Source of the DNA: a bacterium
Lineage (GTDB): Bacteria > Actinomycetota > Acidimicrobiia > Spongiisociales > UBA5794
Reading direction: 5' to 3'
Assembly: GCA_024226255.1 (NCBI GenBank)
Contig: JAAELU010000486.1
Span: 1 to 36,028 of the forward strand
Length of the DNA: 36,028 nucleotides
Below, piece by piece: positions 12,548-21,126 of this stretch. Numbering within the stretch: position 1 is the first letter of the stretch; each line of letters begins with the position of its first letter. The position numbers and the translations under genes are program-made. A model generated the notes under the pieces. It ran no database searches, had not been told where the DNA came from, and worked only from the letters and a program-made list of their open reading frames with translations.

Positions 12548-13633
12548 GTGGCTGAAGCAAGCGAAGCCCCGGTCAACCCGGAAGTCGCGAAGGTTCAAGC
12601 GATGCTGGCAGAACTCGACGCTGGTGACACGGAAGTGTCCCAGTCCGAACCCATCTCCAGCCCGCCCGAACCGATCGACATCCGTGATGACGGGCAACCC
12701 GGCGAAGCAGAAGCGTCCAGCGAGAACACCGATGAACCGGAAGCGCCCGCCAATGAAGATGCGGACACTCCCGAGGAGCCGGCAGGGGCGTTGGATCTTG
12801 AGTGGATTGACAAGCAGGACTCGGCGTACGCCGACTTCCTGACAACTCTGCATGAGGAAGGCAAGCTCGACGAGGACACCTTCAAGTCCGTCAAGCAGGC
12901 GTATCAACCCCGACGAGGGATGAACGCCGCCCAGCAACGCGCTGCCGAAGCCGAAGCCGCCGCACAGAAGTGGGAGGAGACAGGGAAGCCCCTGTTCGAG
13001 TCCGACGATGCGCGCCGGGACTTCTTGGAGTGGCGTGATTCGCGGGAGCGTGGCGAACCGAAGGCGAATCCGCTCGACGGGATCAAGGACCGGATCAAGA
13101 CCGCGCTCACCGAGGGAGACGACGACGATTTCGCCGCCGCGCTTCTGGAGGGAATGCAGACGGTGTCCAAGCACAACATCACGGACACACGCCAGCAGGA
13201 TGCAGCAGCGGCACGCGAGATCGAGACCTACAACGACTCGCTGATCGACTGGGCCTCGGCCGTCAAGCAGGAGTTCATCGACGTAGAGGGCGCGACGCCG
13301 GAGGACGTGACTGCTGCGTCCAAGGCGCTGGAGGCGACATTCAATCGCCGAGGCCACAACGCGATGGACATCGTCCGCAGTCAAGAAGACCTACGGGCCG
13401 AGATGGCACCGTTCGTCGAGAAGGCCACCACTCAGAGGAAGTTCGACGAACTCCTCGGCAGACAGTCAGACAGGTCCAAGCAGTACAACGGGAAATCACT
13501 CAAGGCGTCCTCGTCGCCGGCCATTTCGCCGAAGGTTGAGGAAGATCTGACGACGTTCTCGGGCCGCACTCGTGCGCTCCAGAACGACCCAGAGATCCAA
13601 GACCTGATGAAAGGGCTGAGCGACATCTTTTGA
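12548..13633 (+). CDS. Scaffolding protein
   Basis: 361 residues; GTG at 12548 behind a near-perfect AAGGAGG. It is placed between portal and coat, as is usual for capsid scaffolds. Residues 1-80 are strongly acidic and disordered with many Glu/Pro/Ser. The middle is a long helical region (AQQRAAEAEAAAQKWEETGK at about 120-140; RETEIETYNDS-like helices later). The C-terminus is a basic-to-mixed helix (KVEEDLTTFSGRTRALQNDP) that would contact coat subunits. No protease domain is seen, so release rather than self-cleavage is likely. Confidence 0.8.
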   Translation: MAEASEAPVNPEVAKVQAMLAELDAGDTEVSQSEPISSPPEPIDIRDDGQPGEAEASSENTDEPEAPANEDADTPEEPAGALDLEWIDKQDSAYADFLTTLHEEGKLDEDTFKSVKQAYQPRRGMNAAQQRAAEAEAAAQKWEETGKPLFESDDARRDFLEWRDSRERGEPKANPLDGIKDRIKTALTEGDDDDFAAALLEGMQTVSKHNITDTRQQDAAAAREIETYNDSLIDWASAVKQEFIDVEGATPEDVTAASKALEATFNRRGHNAMDIVRSQEDLRAEMAPFVEKATTQRKFDELLGRQSDRSKQYNGKSLKASSSPAISPKVEEDLTTFSGRTRALQNDPEIQDLMKGLSDIF

Positions 13634-13665
13634 CTTTCTGCCCCTGAGGGGGCTGGAGATCAATA

Positions 13666-14655
13666 GTGACGCTTCCCAGTGCAACGAATGTCTACGACGA
13701 GCTTTTCACTCGTGTGGCATTCAAGGTGGTCGGTTCGCCCGGCTACAAGGACGTGTTCTACAAGGGCCGTCCGCTCCTTCGCGCCGTCAATGAGCGCAAA
13801 CTCTCGTGGTCGGGATCCAAGCAGATCGCGCACCGCATCAACCTCGGCAACTCGGCACAGGGCGGTTCGTACGCCAAGTCGGATTCGCTGACGATCACCG
13901 ACGTGGTGAACGAGACGTGGGCCGTCTACGACCCGCGGTTCTACCTCGAGCCCATCGTCATCTTCTTCCAGGACCGCATCAAGGCCGGCACCCTCGCGGG
14001 CGTGCAGGGCATCGTTGAGACGCGCATGACTGACGCTTCCGAGCGCCAGCAGCAGCAGATCCTCGACCACCTGTGTGCTTCGTCGAAGGCCGCCAGCACC
14101 GACATCGAGCCTCTGCTCACCTACGTCAAGTCGTCGGGTGCAGCGGGTGGTCTCAACCCGGCCACGGCGGGTCAGAGCATCTGGGCAGCCCAGAACTCGG
14201 ACACGATCGACTGGTCGGCTGCGGGCATCAACAAGGCTCGTCAGGAGGCGTTCAACTCCTCCAAGGGCGGGAAGACGATGTACGACCTCATGGTCATCCC
14301 GCAGACGATGTACCAGGAGTCTCTGGAGGCCGGCGACGGCAAGGTCCAGATCAACCTCGACGCGAAGACCAAGGCGGGAACGACGAACTCCGACCTCGGC
14401 ACGATGGGTCTCTCGATCCTCGGACGGCCGGTCATCTGGGACAACACCTGGACGACCAACCAGTCCACGACGTGCCTGGGCCTGAACTTCGACGGCATCC
14501 ACATGGTCACGCACAGCCAGTACGACGGCTCGGTTGAGCCGTTCGAGAGCGCCTTGACTGGACGTATGGATGCGTCCGTCGGTTGGCGCCGATTCGTTGG
14601 TCAGCTCACGCTGAGTGACCGGGACATCCAGTTCAGCCTGACCACGGTCAGCTAG
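13666..14655 (+). CDS. Major capsid protein
   Basis: 329 residues; GTG start at 13666 with GGAG upstream. It forms the icosahedral shell. The order of features suits an HK97-like fold: an N-terminal arm (residues 1-30), an extended-loop region (SWSGSKQIAHRINLGNSAQG at about 45-65), a spine-helix region (DRIKAGTLAGVQGIVETRMTD, then ASERQQQQILDHLCA) and a beta-rich A-domain ending DIQFSLTTVS. The Gln-rich helix segment and the VIPQTMY motif (about 210) are typical of coat proteins in marine podovirus-like contigs. The C-G hairpin CCCC-TGA-GGGG lies just before its ribosome site. Confidence 0.85.
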   Translation: MTLPSATNVYDELFTRVAFKVVGSPGYKDVFYKGRPLLRAVNERKLSWSGSKQIAHRINLGNSAQGGSYAKSDSLTITDVVNETWAVYDPRFYLEPIVIFFQDRIKAGTLAGVQGIVETRMTDASERQQQQILDHLCASSKAASTDIEPLLTYVKSSGAAGGLNPATAGQSIWAAQNSDTIDWSAAGINKARQEAFNSSKGGKTMYDLMVIPQTMYQESLEAGDGKVQINLDAKTKAGTTNSDLGTMGLSILGRPVIWDNTWTTNQSTTCLGLNFDGIHMVTHSQYDGSVEPFESALTGRMDASVGWRRFVGQLTLSDRDIQFSLTTVS

Positions 14656-14668
14656 GAAGGAGCAGAAC

Positions 14669-15172
14669 ATGTCTCTCAACATTGCTTCGACTCCGTTCAC
14701 CTCCTTCAGCACCACGCAGAATGGCCCTCTGGGTCAGGTCGTGTGCAGCGAGGACGGCGTTCGGTACTGCTACGTCTACAACGCGGGTGCTGACGCGCTC
14801 GTGGTGGGCGACGCATGTTCTCCGTACGAGACCACTCCGGCGCTGGGGCACATCTCCAGCACCGTCGGGACGGTCTTCGCGACGGGGGATGGCACGGACA
14901 TCGCCACGATCCCCGCGGGCATCGCCATCAGTGCGATTCCGGCGGCCTCGTACGGTTGGATCTGGTGCGGTGGGCAGTCGCTCACGCACACGATCACGAC
15001 CGACGCGAGCGTGGTCAAGGGCGATCCCTTGGTCATCGACGACGGTGGGGTTGTGGTCATCACGGGCATCGCCGCCCTGACCGGCCACGGCTTCATGGGT
15101 TGGGCGCTCGCCACCGACGCCAGCCTCGTGCTCACCGGAGCGATCCTCAAGGGTTGCTGCTGGGACAACTAG
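14669..15172 (+). CDS. Probable capsid decoration protein, 167 aa
   Basis: ATG at 14669 with AAGGAG eight bases upstream, 13 nt after the coat gene. The protein is almost all beta strand, Ala/Gly/Thr/Val-rich, with repeated patterns such as TIPAGIAISAIPAASYGWIW and KGDPLVIDDGGVVVITG. This resembles the single-domain barrels that stabilise capsids (DUF2190-like); the match is by pattern only. It has four Cys, two of them adjacent near the C-terminus (GCCWDN). It ends just before a strong hairpin, consistent with a short abundant coat-plus-decoration transcript. Confidence 0.6.
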   Translation: MSLNIASTPFTSFSTTQNGPLGQVVCSEDGVRYCYVYNAGADALVVGDACSPYETTPALGHISSTVGTVFATGDGTDIATIPAGIAISAIPAASYGWIWCGGQSLTHTITTDASVVKGDPLVIDDGGVVVITGIAALTGHGFMGWALATDASLVLTGAILKGCCWDN

Positions 15173-15187
15173 TCCTACGGATTCAAG

Positions 15188-15211
15188 GGGGCGCCTCTTC
15201 GGGGGCGCCCC
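15188..15211 (+). terminator. Strong hairpin with UUCG tetraloop after capsid genes
   Basis: Ten-base-pair stem GGGGCGCCTC/GGGGCGCCCC (one T-G wobble) closed by a C(UUCG)G tetraloop. There is no U-tract after it, so it may be a partial terminator, a processing stop or 3'-end protection that raises capsid mRNA relative to downstream genes. Confidence 0.65.
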
Positions 15212-15238
15212 TGACCCCCACCAACTTCGGAGACTCCC

Positions 15239-15574
15239 ATGAGCCGCCCCGTGAACCTTGCGTGGAACTACACGTACAAGAACCTCCAGCAGACCGGCGC
15301 AGCGTCGGACGTGACCATCTGGGATCCCGCCGCTGGCAAGGCTGTGTGCATCCTCAAGATCGTTGTGTCCACCCTTGGCGCCGCGCTCGTACAGATCACC
15401 GAGGGCGCGGACGCCGCTGGCACCCGCATCCTCGACACCTACATGGCTGCCAACGAGACCATCGTGCTCGACTTCCCTGTGGAAGCGCCACTCAACCTCG
15501 ACCCCGACTCGATCCTCACGCTCACGACCAGCGCAAGCAACTCCAAGGTCTCCGTCCTCGGCGTAGAGGTCTAG
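15239..15574 (+). CDS. Hypothetical beta-rich virion protein, 111 aa
   Basis: ATG at 15239 with GGAG eight bases upstream; first gene after the strong hairpin. The sequence alternates hydrophobic and polar residues as in a small beta barrel (KAVCILKIVVSTLGAALVQI, then ILDTYMAANETIVLDFPVEA). It may be a minor capsid decoration or head-fibre protein; no family is recognised. It lies 6 nt before the adaptor gene. Confidence 0.65.
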   Translation: MSRPVNLAWNYTYKNLQQTGAASDVTIWDPAAGKAVCILKIVVSTLGAALVQITEGADAAGTRILDTYMAANETIVLDFPVEAPLNLDPDSILTLTTSASNSKVSVLGVEV

Positions 15575-15580
15575 CGACCC

Positions 15581-16483
15581 ATGTCGCTGACCTTCGAGAA
15601 CATCGTCCGCGAGGTCCAGAACCTCCTGAGCGACAAGGGCGGCACGTCCAAGCGAACCATTGAGCGGTTCGTCAACATGGCTCAGCGCGACATCGCGGGC
15701 AAGCACGATTGGCCCAACCTCCTCGTGCGCGACTTTGTCAGCCTTGTCGCGCCCTACACCACTGGCACCGTGTCAACGTCCACCACGACAGTGACCGGCG
15801 TCGGGACCACGTTCACGTCTGGGATGGAAGGCCGCAAGTTCGCCAAGGACTACAACAGCCCGTGGTACGAGATTGCGACCTTCACGTCCTCGACCGTCAT
15901 CGTCCTCGCCGACGACTACGCCGAGACGGACCTCTCTGGCGCGACCTACGTGATCTACGAAGACCGCGTGTCCATGCCCGCGAACTGCGAAGGCATCCTC
16001 GGCATCTGGCTGCACGACACGAGCCGGCGGATCCAACTGGACGACCGCACCGAGTCGCAGCTCCCTTTCTGGGGGCCGAACGCCGAGTGGGGCGGCTACG
16101 TCCGGCAGGCCGACAAGCCGTACCAGTTCGCTGTGGTCGAGAACGATTCCACCGGGGCCTTGCAGATCCAACTCGGTCCCTATGCGCCTGACTCCGCCTA
16201 TCGACTGGAGGTGATCTACCGCAAGGATGTGGTGGACGGCACGATGGGGCTTCTCGACAGACTGGCCCAGCCGCTCATCAACCTCGCCTACGCCTACTGT
16301 GCCCCTCGAGACCATCAGGATCAGGCGCAGCGCATGGAGGCGTGGGCGATTCGCAAGATCGAAGAGGCGTGGGCAGCCAACCGTCGTACCACCGAGACCT
16401 TCCGCGTCGGGCAGATGACGTCCGTGGACATCACCGATCCAGCGCCCTTCTACGTGAACTACCGGAGTCTGGAGGGGCAGTAA
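15581..16483 (+). CDS. Head-tail adaptor protein
   Basis: 300 residues. The N-terminal helical part (MSLTFENIVREVQNLLSDKG, then IERFVNMAQRDIAGKHDWPN) has the 'N-x-A-Q-R-D-I' helix typical of phage adaptor proteins that sit under the portal (P22 gp4/SU10-like functional class). Residues of about 56-115 contain an inserted beta domain with the widespread phage sequence pattern TTTVTGVGTTFTSGMEGRKF. The C-terminus returns to helices (LINLAYAYCAPRDHQDQAQR). The ribosome site is weak (GAGGT, about 12 nt upstream), so translation may depend on reinitiation after the gene before it. Confidence 0.8.
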   Translation: MSLTFENIVREVQNLLSDKGGTSKRTIERFVNMAQRDIAGKHDWPNLLVRDFVSLVAPYTTGTVSTSTTTVTGVGTTFTSGMEGRKFAKDYNSPWYEIATFTSSTVIVLADDYAETDLSGATYVIYEDRVSMPANCEGILGIWLHDTSRRIQLDDRTESQLPFWGPNAEWGGYVRQADKPYQFAVVENDSTGALQIQLGPYAPDSAYRLEVIYRKDVVDGTMGLLDRLAQPLINLAYAYCAPRDHQDQAQRMEAWAIRKIEEAWAANRRTTETFRVGQMTSVDITDPAPFYVNYRSLEGQ

Positions 16484-16484
16484 C

Positions 16485-17369
16485 GTGCCGAAGGTTCCGC
16501 GTGAAACATTCCTCGGGCTGAACACGAAGGCCGAGGAGGAAGGACTGCCGCTCGCGTACGCGACGACGTGTCAGAACTTGCGTCTGAACACTGGTCGTCC
16601 GAAGCCGCGGCGCGGGCGGGACCGCGTGTTGCGCGCGGGAGACAACCAGTCCGCGTTGGACCTGAACGGCTCCACTCAGGACGTGCTGGTATCGGCCCCG
16701 ACGACGGCCTGGACGCTCAAGCGGTACTGGACCTTCCGCATGATCATCGAGCCGGACACGGTGTCGGGGACTCAGTACCTCGTCGGCTGGTCGAACACGA
16801 CGCGCCCGTTCATTCTGTACCTCAACGGCTCGACACTGACGTGGACCGTGGTGGATACCGGCGACACGGCCGTCACGCTCACATCAACCGCCGCCATCAC
16901 CACGGCAGCGACCGGCATCCAGTTGGAACGCAGGGGCACGACGCTGACGATGTACGTGAACGGGCTCGCAGCCAGCGGGGACACGGACACGATGGCGGAT
17001 CTGGACTGCAAGGTGCCGACCGGCAACCTGTTCTTCGGCTCCGACCAGACAGCCAACTACTTCAACGGGTCGATCGAAGGGCCGGAGCTGATGGACGGCT
17101 GCCACCTGACGAACGAACCACTGGTCCGCAACGGCGACCCGATCACCTGTCGCGCGTGGTACGACCTGAAGTCGCAGGGCAACAGCATCGTCCGCGACCT
17201 CTCGCGCTTCCGCAACCACGGCGAGACGCAGAACGCTCCGTCCGAGGTGACGACTCTCGCTCGCGCCCATCGCCCCATCCGTGGACTGCGGCCTTACGTG
17301 GCGCGCGGCGGGCGCAAGCGGATCTTCTTCATAGCGCACAACCTCCCGTACATCGCGGAGGTGACCTAG
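16485..17369 (+). CDS. LamG-domain tail protein with nozzle-like N-terminus
   Basis: 294 residues; GTG at 16485 after GGAGGGG. Residues 5-45 (VPRETFLGLNTKAEEEGLPL, then NLRLNTGRPKPRRGRDRV) match the opening motif that commonly begins podoviral nozzle proteins ('GLNT...N-x-R...R-x-G'). Residues of about 55-220 are a concanavalin/LamG-type sandwich (LDLNGSTQDVLVSAPTTAWT ... MYVNGLAAS). The tail (YVARGGRKRIFFIAHNLPYI) again looks like nozzle sequence. The gene may therefore be an N-terminal half of a nozzle with a carbohydrate-binding insertion, its remainder being the 17848 gene. The stop overlaps the convergent 17366 gene. Confidence 0.7.
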   Translation: MPKVPRETFLGLNTKAEEEGLPLAYATTCQNLRLNTGRPKPRRGRDRVLRAGDNQSALDLNGSTQDVLVSAPTTAWTLKRYWTFRMIIEPDTVSGTQYLVGWSNTTRPFILYLNGSTLTWTVVDTGDTAVTLTSTAAITTAATGIQLERRGTTLTMYVNGLAASGDTDTMADLDCKVPTGNLFFGSDQTANYFNGSIEGPELMDGCHLTNEPLVRNGDPITCRAWYDLKSQGNSIVRDLSRFRNHGETQNAPSEVTTLARAHRPIRGLRPYVARGGRKRIFFIAHNLPYIAEVT

Positions 17370-17812
17370 TGGACGAACTCGTACATCGCTCTACCGACCG
17401 CCTCGTTCAGCACGTCTATCGCCCAGAGGACTTCTGCCTCGATAGCACGTTCACAGTCCACACGGAAAGTGCCTCGGATCTCGTCCAGTCGTTCACGCTC
17501 ACTGACGCAGGGGGATGTGACGATGCCGCGCCCGCTCCCGGCGCTGAACAAGCAGGCATCCGAAGGCGAGTGGTTGACCAGCCCGGCAGCGTGCATGAGT
17601 TCATGTGCGACGATCTGGCGACTGCCGACGAATGTCTCGATGCGCCGAACGGTGATCTGGGTCTCCCCCGACACGACCTCGGTCCAGCCATTGAGGCCAT
17701 CCGGCAGAGACTCCGAGAAACGGACGAATACATCCGTCGGCATCGCGCACGGATCACACTCCTGTGCGCCGCACGCCGTCAGCAGCAGAAGAACTGGGAG
17801 AACTTGCTTCAC
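17366..17812 (-). CDS. Predicted zinc-metalloprotease lipoprotein (moron-like)
   Basis: 148 residues, the only leftward gene inside the head-tail operon. It begins MKQVLPVLLLLTACGAQ, a clear lipoprotein signal with lipobox LTAC (Cys14). Residues 70-81 read HELMHAAGLVNH: HExxHxxG as in metzincins/matrixins, with Asn at the usual third-ligand position and His one residue later. Five further Cys (19, 22, 87, 102, 120) could form disulfides, fitting a periplasmic or outer-membrane protein. GTG start without a good ribosome site; the gene is bounded by 35 nt on one side and a 4-nt stop overlap (CTAG) on the other. It probably acts on the infected cell envelope, for example in exclusion or host surface alteration; the substrate is unknown. 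Confidence 0.75.
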   Translation of the reverse strand: MKQVLPVLLLLTACGAQECDPCAMPTDVFVRFSESLPDGLNGWTEVVSGETQITVRRIETFVGSRQIVAHELMHAAGLVNHSPSDACLFSAGSGRGIVTSPCVSERERLDEIRGTFRVDCERAIEAEVLWAIDVLNEAVGRAMYEFVH

Positions 17813-17847
17813 GGCTATCAGCGTAGGCTGGGCAGGAGACGCGACTG

Positions 17848-20442
17848 ATGCCGGTCATCGTCCACCCGATCGCGAAGGCTGGTGCGGTGACGCAACCCAC
17901 GTCAACGTACAGGCTTGCGCTGCCGACGGCGGAGTCCGAGCGGATTCATGGCGGCACGCCTGTGAGTACCTGCCGGCTGCCGTTCAACGCGGGTATCGGG
18001 ATTGCGGACGGCGTGGGGGCACTCCAGACGGCGTTCAATGACGACATCCTGCGGGTCAGCCTATTGGCCCCGAGCGCCGCGCCGACAGCCACCCCAACCG
18101 GCGCACGGGCGACAGCGATCCTGGACCTCGACGTGTCCACAGATGGGGCGTACAACCCGGCGAATGATGAGTACATCTCAGCGCATTTCTCTGTTGTCAT
18201 GTTCAAGACGAACCTGACTGTCGGCGCGTCAGCGAACATCGAGATCCTGATCGGGGCCTCTGCGTCAGACACGCTCGACAATCTTCAGAGTTGGGTGAAT
18301 CAGACGCCGGCCGACGACGGTGTGAAATGGCAGGCGTCAAACTCATTCAACTCTGATCCAAGCGGCGTGATCGAGGTGACGTCAAAGACGTCAACCACAC
18401 TCGCGCTCCGGGTGAGGGAGTACGGAACCAGCGGGAACGCCGTATTCGCGGGGTTGCAGTCTGGCACATGGACTGACTGCGATTTCGGGAGCAAGGGCGC
18501 CACGGTTTCTATCTTCGCTGGCTACTTCGAGAACGGCACTGATGGCTCCGGCACGGCGCCCTCCGCTGGTGACTACCGTTACTCATACACGTATGTTCGC
18601 TCGTCAGACGGGGCTGAGTCCGGTCGTTCACCTGAGGCGACCGCCTCGCAGGGCACCGCGCAGAACATCGATCTCGCGTCTCTTGCGGACCCGTCCCCGG
18701 CCGACGCCTCAATCGACTTCATCCGGATCTACCGCACCGAGGACACGGGCATTGAGTTCTTCCGTGTCGGCGAGATCGCGACCGGCGGTGCGGGCACGTA
18801 CACCGACTCCACCGCAGATGGCGAGGCCGACGGCTCGCTTCAGGGCTACGGCAACGTGCCCTTCGATGACCTCGCACACAAGCAGTACCGCGGGGGGATG
18901 GCGCCCAGAGGGCGCGTCGTCGCTGTGTGGGGAGGACGCGGCGGCGCGCGGTTGTGGGCCGGTGGCGCGTGGATTCTGGAAGACTACTCGGTCGGCACCG
19001 CATCGGTGATCAACAACGATCCGCCGGATACGGCAACAGTGACACTCAGCACCGCAGCCGTGCCGACCGACGATATGCGCTTCAACACCTTTCAGGTCGA
19101 TGGTGACTCAGAGACGTACACCATCATGGCGGTGGCTGAAGCAACGCGCGTGCTCACGCTGGATCGCTTCTACCAAGGGTCAACGGATCCGACAGCCTCC
19201 TACACCATCAAGGACACTCGGGACGCCAATCAGGCTCATGCGTCCGAGGAACTGCTCTACAACCAGTGGCCCGTGGACAACAACCCGGGCGGCGTGGACC
19301 CGGAAGATGACGACATCGGCATCACCGCGTTCGTGCCGAAGACTGGCTACATGCTCATGTTCAGCCGCACCGGGCGCTACGCCCTCACAGGCGACGGGCC
19401 GGACTCCTGGGCAATCGACAAGCTGGGCGACGAGGGGTGTGTCTCACAGGGTTCCGTCGTGAACCACGGCAGCACCTCCTTCTGGATTTCGCCGAGCGGG
19501 GACGTATACGCACAAGTTGGCGACGGGGTTCCGAGTTCCATCTCTTCACCCGACTTTGATCCAACGAATACGCTCCCGTTCGGCATCGACCGGACGACGG
19601 CTCGCATCAACTGGAAGCACGCGCACCTGATCGAAGGCGTCTACTGCGAAGACGACGAGATCATCATGTGGGCGGCCCCGGTGGACGGGGCCTCGTACAA
19701 CAACGAGGTGCTGGTCTTCGACGTAGCGGCGAGTCGCTGGATGACGGACTCCTCAGAGCACTCCGCGATGGTCTGCACCGTGGACGCCGACGGGAACAAC
19801 GTCTGCCTCGCTGGCGACATGATGGGCAACCTCTGGCACGCTGATCACACCGACGCCACCAACTCGGATGGGGCGTTCGGGTTCGAGCCGGTCCAAGCGG
19901 TCGGGTCGTCCTCGACGACATCCTCCCTCGATCTCGCATCCGGCACGCCCTATCCGACCTCCGGCGAGGGGCTCGCGGGCGTGCCTGTGACGATCGGGTA
20001 CGCCGACGGTTCTCTGGCCCACGCCATCATCGAGTCCAACACGTCCTCGGTGCTGACGCTCCGGGCGCTGCTCACGACCGCCCCCTCGAGCGGCGAGCGG
20101 TCCAGCGCCGGCTGCATCCCGTCGATCTGGAAGTCGGGCCGGTTCCACGCTGGCGACAAGTGGGATGCCTCGACCATCCGGTCTATCCAGATCGGGCACC
20201 AGAAGGACTCGGACGGCGAGTTCCACTTCGCCTACGCAGACGACGAGGACTCGACTCTCCGGTCGCCGGATGTGGACGTGGACGTTCGCAAGGGCGATTT
20301 CACTGCGGAGGACCGGGCCTCTCGCTTCACGTTCGACGAGCGGACGTACGGGGCGCAGATCCAGATCACGATTCTGGAGCAGGGCCTGACGACCGCGGCA
20401 CTGACCTACATCACGACCGACGTCGAGGGGAGGAAGGCCTGA
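17848..20442 (+). CDS. Tail nozzle / tail hub protein
   Basis: 864 residues; ATG at 17848 with AGGAGA upstream. The sequence is beta-rich. It includes the typical nozzle segment GDYRYSYTYVRSSDGAESGR (residues of about 239-258), FIRIYRTEDTGIEFFRVGEI (290-309) and the propeller-like part KQYRGGMAPRGRVVAVWGGR followed by LWAGGAWILEDYS. Later blades carry SQGSVVNHGSTSFWISPSGD and VLVFDVAASRWMT. These proteins form the hexameric exit tube below the adaptor in podoviruses. The usual N-terminal motif is absent here and is found instead in the 16485 gene. About residues 70-220 carry an extra beta domain with Asn/Thr/Ala-rich repeats. Confidence 0.75.
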   Translation: MPVIVHPIAKAGAVTQPTSTYRLALPTAESERIHGGTPVSTCRLPFNAGIGIADGVGALQTAFNDDILRVSLLAPSAAPTATPTGARATAILDLDVSTDGAYNPANDEYISAHFSVVMFKTNLTVGASANIEILIGASASDTLDNLQSWVNQTPADDGVKWQASNSFNSDPSGVIEVTSKTSTTLALRVREYGTSGNAVFAGLQSGTWTDCDFGSKGATVSIFAGYFENGTDGSGTAPSAGDYRYSYTYVRSSDGAESGRSPEATASQGTAQNIDLASLADPSPADASIDFIRIYRTEDTGIEFFRVGEIATGGAGTYTDSTADGEADGSLQGYGNVPFDDLAHKQYRGGMAPRGRVVAVWGGRGGARLWAGGAWILEDYSVGTASVINNDPPDTATVTLSTAAVPTDDMRFNTFQVDGDSETYTIMAVAEATRVLTLDRFYQGSTDPTASYTIKDTRDANQAHASEELLYNQWPVDNNPGGVDPEDDDIGITAFVPKTGYMLMFSRTGRYALTGDGPDSWAIDKLGDEGCVSQGSVVNHGSTSFWISPSGDVYAQVGDGVPSSISSPDFDPTNTLPFGIDRTTARINWKHAHLIEGVYCEDDEIIMWAAPVDGASYNNEVLVFDVAASRWMTDSSEHSAMVCTVDADGNNVCLAGDMMGNLWHADHTDATNSDGAFGFEPVQAVGSSSTTSSLDLASGTPYPTSGEGLAGVPVTIGYADGSLAHAIIESNTSSVLTLRALLTTAPSSGERSSAGCIPSIWKSGRFHAGDKWDASTIRSIQIGHQKDSDGEFHFAYADDEDSTLRSPDVDVDVRKGDFTAEDRASRFTFDERTYGAQIQITILEQGLTTAALTYITTDVEGRKA

Positions 20443-20903
20443 TGGGTACGTGGACCATCCCCGGCCCGGTCATCGACAAGGACAACACAATCCTTCGTAC
20501 TGTTCGCTTGGCGTCTGAGTCAGACCGGGCCCGCAGCGTCACGGACTGGAACCGCGTGCGCGTGGGCGTCCGCGACGGAGCGTACGTGTCCTATATCGGG
20601 TCGTGGGACCAGTCGTCCAACAAGATCGACCAAGGCAACCCGCGTCCGCTGCTTGGGGCCCGCCGCAAGAACATGAGGCTGCGGAGTGGGCAGCAGATCA
20701 TCATCGAGATGAAGGATGCTGGCTCCCCGTCGGACCCGACCGACATGGCTGTGACGCTCCAGCTCGCGCTCGACGGCGCGAGGACGGGGAGGCGTCGTCC
20801 CCTGATCAAGACAGGCGGCGGCTCCTCGCTGGCCGACCGAATCAACGAGTCGGGAATGCACGAGCGGAAAGTCCGCATCCCGATCACAGCGGAGCCGTCC
20901 TGA
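20442..20903 (+). CDS. Tail-associated hypothetical protein, 153 aa
   Basis: ATG at 20442 in a TGATG overlap with the nozzle gene and a GAGGAAGG site; the upstream part of the frame is a shadow. The product has beta strands at the start (MGTWTIPGPVIDKDNTILRT), a Trp/Tyr-rich middle (RVRVGVRDGAYVSYIGSWDQ) and a basic second half (RRKNMRLRSGQQIIIEMKDA). It may be a tail-tube or nozzle accessory, inferred from its place. No domain is recognised. Confidence 0.75.
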   Translation: MGTWTIPGPVIDKDNTILRTVRLASESDRARSVTDWNRVRVGVRDGAYVSYIGSWDQSSNKIDQGNPRPLLGARRKNMRLRSGQQIIIEMKDAGSPSDPTDMAVTLQLALDGARTGRRRPLIKTGGGSSLADRINESGMHERKVRIPITAEPS

Positions 20904-21115
20904 TGGCCAAGCCTCGCAACCCCGTTGAGTTCATCGGCTTCCTGCTCAGGAACATCCTGAGCCAGCCGTCGAGGCGTCTAGGCGGGCGTACAGGGCGGAA
21001 TGCTCTGGGCGGGCTACCGAGCGACCCGGGCCGGCCGAGGCGTAAGAAGCGACGCATGAAGCCCACCCCGGGTGTGTCTCAGGCGTTCCGCACCAAGAAG
21101 GCGTGCAAGACATGA
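20903..21115 (+). CDS. Small, very basic protein, 70 aa
   Basis: ATG at 20903 in a TGATG overlap. The N-terminal part is amphipathic (NPVEFIGFLLRNILSQPSRR). The C-terminal half is Lys/Arg-rich (RPRRKKRRMKPTPGVSQAFR), giving a highly positive protein that could bind nucleic acid or an acidic partner. It is similar in size to small basic proteins next to ejection genes in some podoviruses. No family is recognised, and it may be a virion or assembly component. Confidence 0.7.
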   Translation: MAKPRNPVEFIGFLLRNILSQPSRRLGGRTGRNALGGLPSDPGRPRRKKRRMKPTPGVSQAFRTKKACKT

Positions 21116-21126
21116 GGATGATCACG

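Noticed and set aside
12425-13384. Leftward frame of 319 codons opposite the scaffold gene
   Set aside because: Antisense to a well-supported gene with a strong ribosome site; the sequence looks like a GC-rich shadow.
13660-15706. Long leftward frames opposite the coat, decoration and adaptor genes
   Set aside because: Mirror frames of high-GC genes; no domain or ribosome site, and the plus-strand proteins are typical virion proteins.
16568-17848. Rightward frame of 426 codons across the LamG gene and the antisense lipoprotein gene
   Set aside because: Arg/His-rich composition in the first part, no ribosome site, and it overlaps two genes with clear domain signals on either strand.
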